From positions 186,001 to 250,000 of the forward strand of contig NZ_CAJPVG010000001.1 of NCBI RefSeq assembly GCF_905397375.1: a stretch of 64,000 nucleotides of DNA, read 5' to 3'. This DNA comes from Ralstonia mannitolilytica. GTDB taxonomy: Bacteria > Pseudomonadota > Gammaproteobacteria > Burkholderiales > Burkholderiaceae. Positions 63,098-64,000 of this stretch are shown here, one piece after another; within the stretch, counting starts at the first letter, position 1, and the number at the start of each line of letters is the position of its first letter. The position numbers and the translations under genes are program-made. The notes beneath the pieces are model-generated. The model was not told where the DNA came from. It saw only the letters and a list, made by a program, of their open reading frames with translations, and searched no databases.

Positions 63098-64000
63098 ATG
63101 ACCACCCGAACCGAACGCGACACCTTTGGCCCGATTGAAGTCCCGGCCGATCACCTGTGGGGCGCCCAGACACAGCGCTCGCTGCAGAACTTCGACATCG
63201 CGGGCGACCGCATGCCGCGCGAACTGATCGACGCGCTTGCTCGCATCAAACGTGCCAGCGCGGCCGTCAACCAGCGCCTCGGGCTGCTGCCCGCCGACAA
63301 GGCCAACGCCATCATTGCCGCTGCCGACGAAGTCATTGCCGGCAAGCACCCGAACGAGTTTCCCCTCGTGGTGTGGCAAACCGGTTCGGGCACGCAGACC
63401 AACATGAACATGAACGAGGTGCTCGCCAACCGCGCCAGCGAACTGCTCGGCGGCGAGCGCGGCGAAGCCCGCCTCGTTCACCCGAACGATGACGTGAACC
63501 GCAGCCAGTCGTCGAATGACGTGTTCCCGACCGCAATGCATGTGGCCGCCGTGACGGCCATCACGCATCACCTGATCCCGTCGCTGCGCACGCTGCGTGA
63601 AACGCTCGCCCGGAAGGCGGCGGATTTCGACGACATCATCAAGATCGGCCGCACGCACCTGCAGGACGCCACGCCGCTGACGCTCGGGCAGGAATTCTCC
63701 GGTTATGTGGCCCAGTTGCAGCACAACGAAACGCACCTGAACGCCACGCTGCCGCACCTGTGCGAGCTGGCACTGGGCGGCACGGCTGTGGGTACCGGCC
63801 TGAACGCGCCGGCCGGCTATGCAGAGCAGGTGGCCGAAGAGCTGGCGCAACTGACCGGCCTGCCGTTCGTCACGTCGCCAAACAAGTTCGAGACCATGGC
63901 GTCGGCCGACGGCCTCGTATTCGCGCACGGTGCGCTGAAGACGCTGGCCGCCAGCCTCACCAAGATCGCCAACGATGTCCGGTGGTTGGCCAGCGGCCCG
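63098..64000 (+). CDS. fumC: Fumarate hydratase, class II, partial
   Basis: The first 301 residues of an iron-independent fumarase (about 460 residues usually) that interconverts fumarate and malate in the citric acid cycle. Landmarks: [60 protein letters not shown] and [20 protein letters not shown]. The signature loop with the catalytic serine lies beyond the window edge. Confidence 0.95.
   Translation, partial: MTTRTERDTFGPIEVPADHLWGAQTQRSLQNFDIAGDRMPRELIDALARIKRASAAVNQRLGLLPADKANAIIAAADEVIAGKHPNEFPLVVWQTGSGTQTNMNMNEVLANRASELLGGERGEARLVHPNDDVNRSQSSNDVFPTAMHVAAVTAITHHLIPSLRTLRETLARKAADFDDIIKIGRTHLQDATPLTLGQEFSGYVAQLQHNETHLNATLPHLCELALGGTAVGTGLNAPAGYAEQVAEELAQLTGLPFVTSPNKFETMASADGLVFAHGALKTLAASLTKIANDVRWLASGP

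Overview
This is a GC-rich bacterial chromosome segment. Its gene content points to a betaproteobacterium of the Ralstonia/Burkholderiaceae type. The clues are a D-arabinitol dehydrogenase/xylulokinase/fructokinase polyol operon, an assimilatory nitrate operon with nirBD, a short-Q-loop cytochrome bd preceded by a GbsR-type regulator, and a large hairpin-forming intergenic repeat of a kind I associate with these genomes. The species assignment is inference. I see no tRNA, rRNA, CRISPR array, phage or insertion sequence, and nearly all genes look intact. The first gene (PLD-family lipoprotein) and the last (fumC) are cut by the window edges.

Layout: 1-2.5 kb, two divergent phospholipase-D-superfamily genes. 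2.6-6.0 kb, an MFS exporter and a translationally coupled DUF2239-MATE pair, the latter behind a promoter flanked by a strong inverted repeat. 6.1-14.9 kb, a minus-strand nitrate assimilation operon (transporter, nirB, nirD, FAD reductase, nasA) with a sigma-54-like promoter, an NtrC-like site and an attenuator leader resembling ANTAR/NasR-controlled leaders. 15-17.3 kb, small proteins and an Aer-type chemoreceptor. 17.7-20.7 kb, gbsR-cydA-cydB. 20.9-30 kb, a LuxR-type regulator, a large lipoprotein, PGDYG and MpaB-like proteins, a DHA2 exporter, and a LysR/azoR divergent pair.

30.7-35.2 kb carries a tiny lipoprotein, a two-gene unit of acid-type peptidases (S53 and S10 families) and a beta-lactamase-fold protein. 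36-41 kb has an acyl-CoA synthetase and a LysR/TauE pair. 41.3-45.9 kb is a four-gene minus-strand operon: DUF2946, TonB-dependent receptor, a BNR-repeat beta-propeller rich in Cys/His motifs, and a thioredoxin-like protein. It reads best as a metal (probably copper) handling system and is the most interesting unit here. A lone AAA-type ATPase sits divergently from it behind an AT-rich promoter.

47.3-58.5 kb holds a TraB/GumN protein and then a SorC/DeoR-type regulator divergent from a polyol catabolic operon: binding protein, two permeases, HAD hydrolase, ABC ATPase, D-arabinitol/mannitol-type dehydrogenase, xylulokinase and fructokinase. Polyols would be imported, oxidised to D-xylulose or fructose, and phosphorylated into central metabolism. 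58.5-64 kb has a YnfA-family membrane protein, a small unknown, an SOS-boxed UvrD/Rep helicase, a second DHA2 exporter and the start of fumC. Many long open frames on the opposite strand of real genes are composition artefacts of the high GC and are left out.
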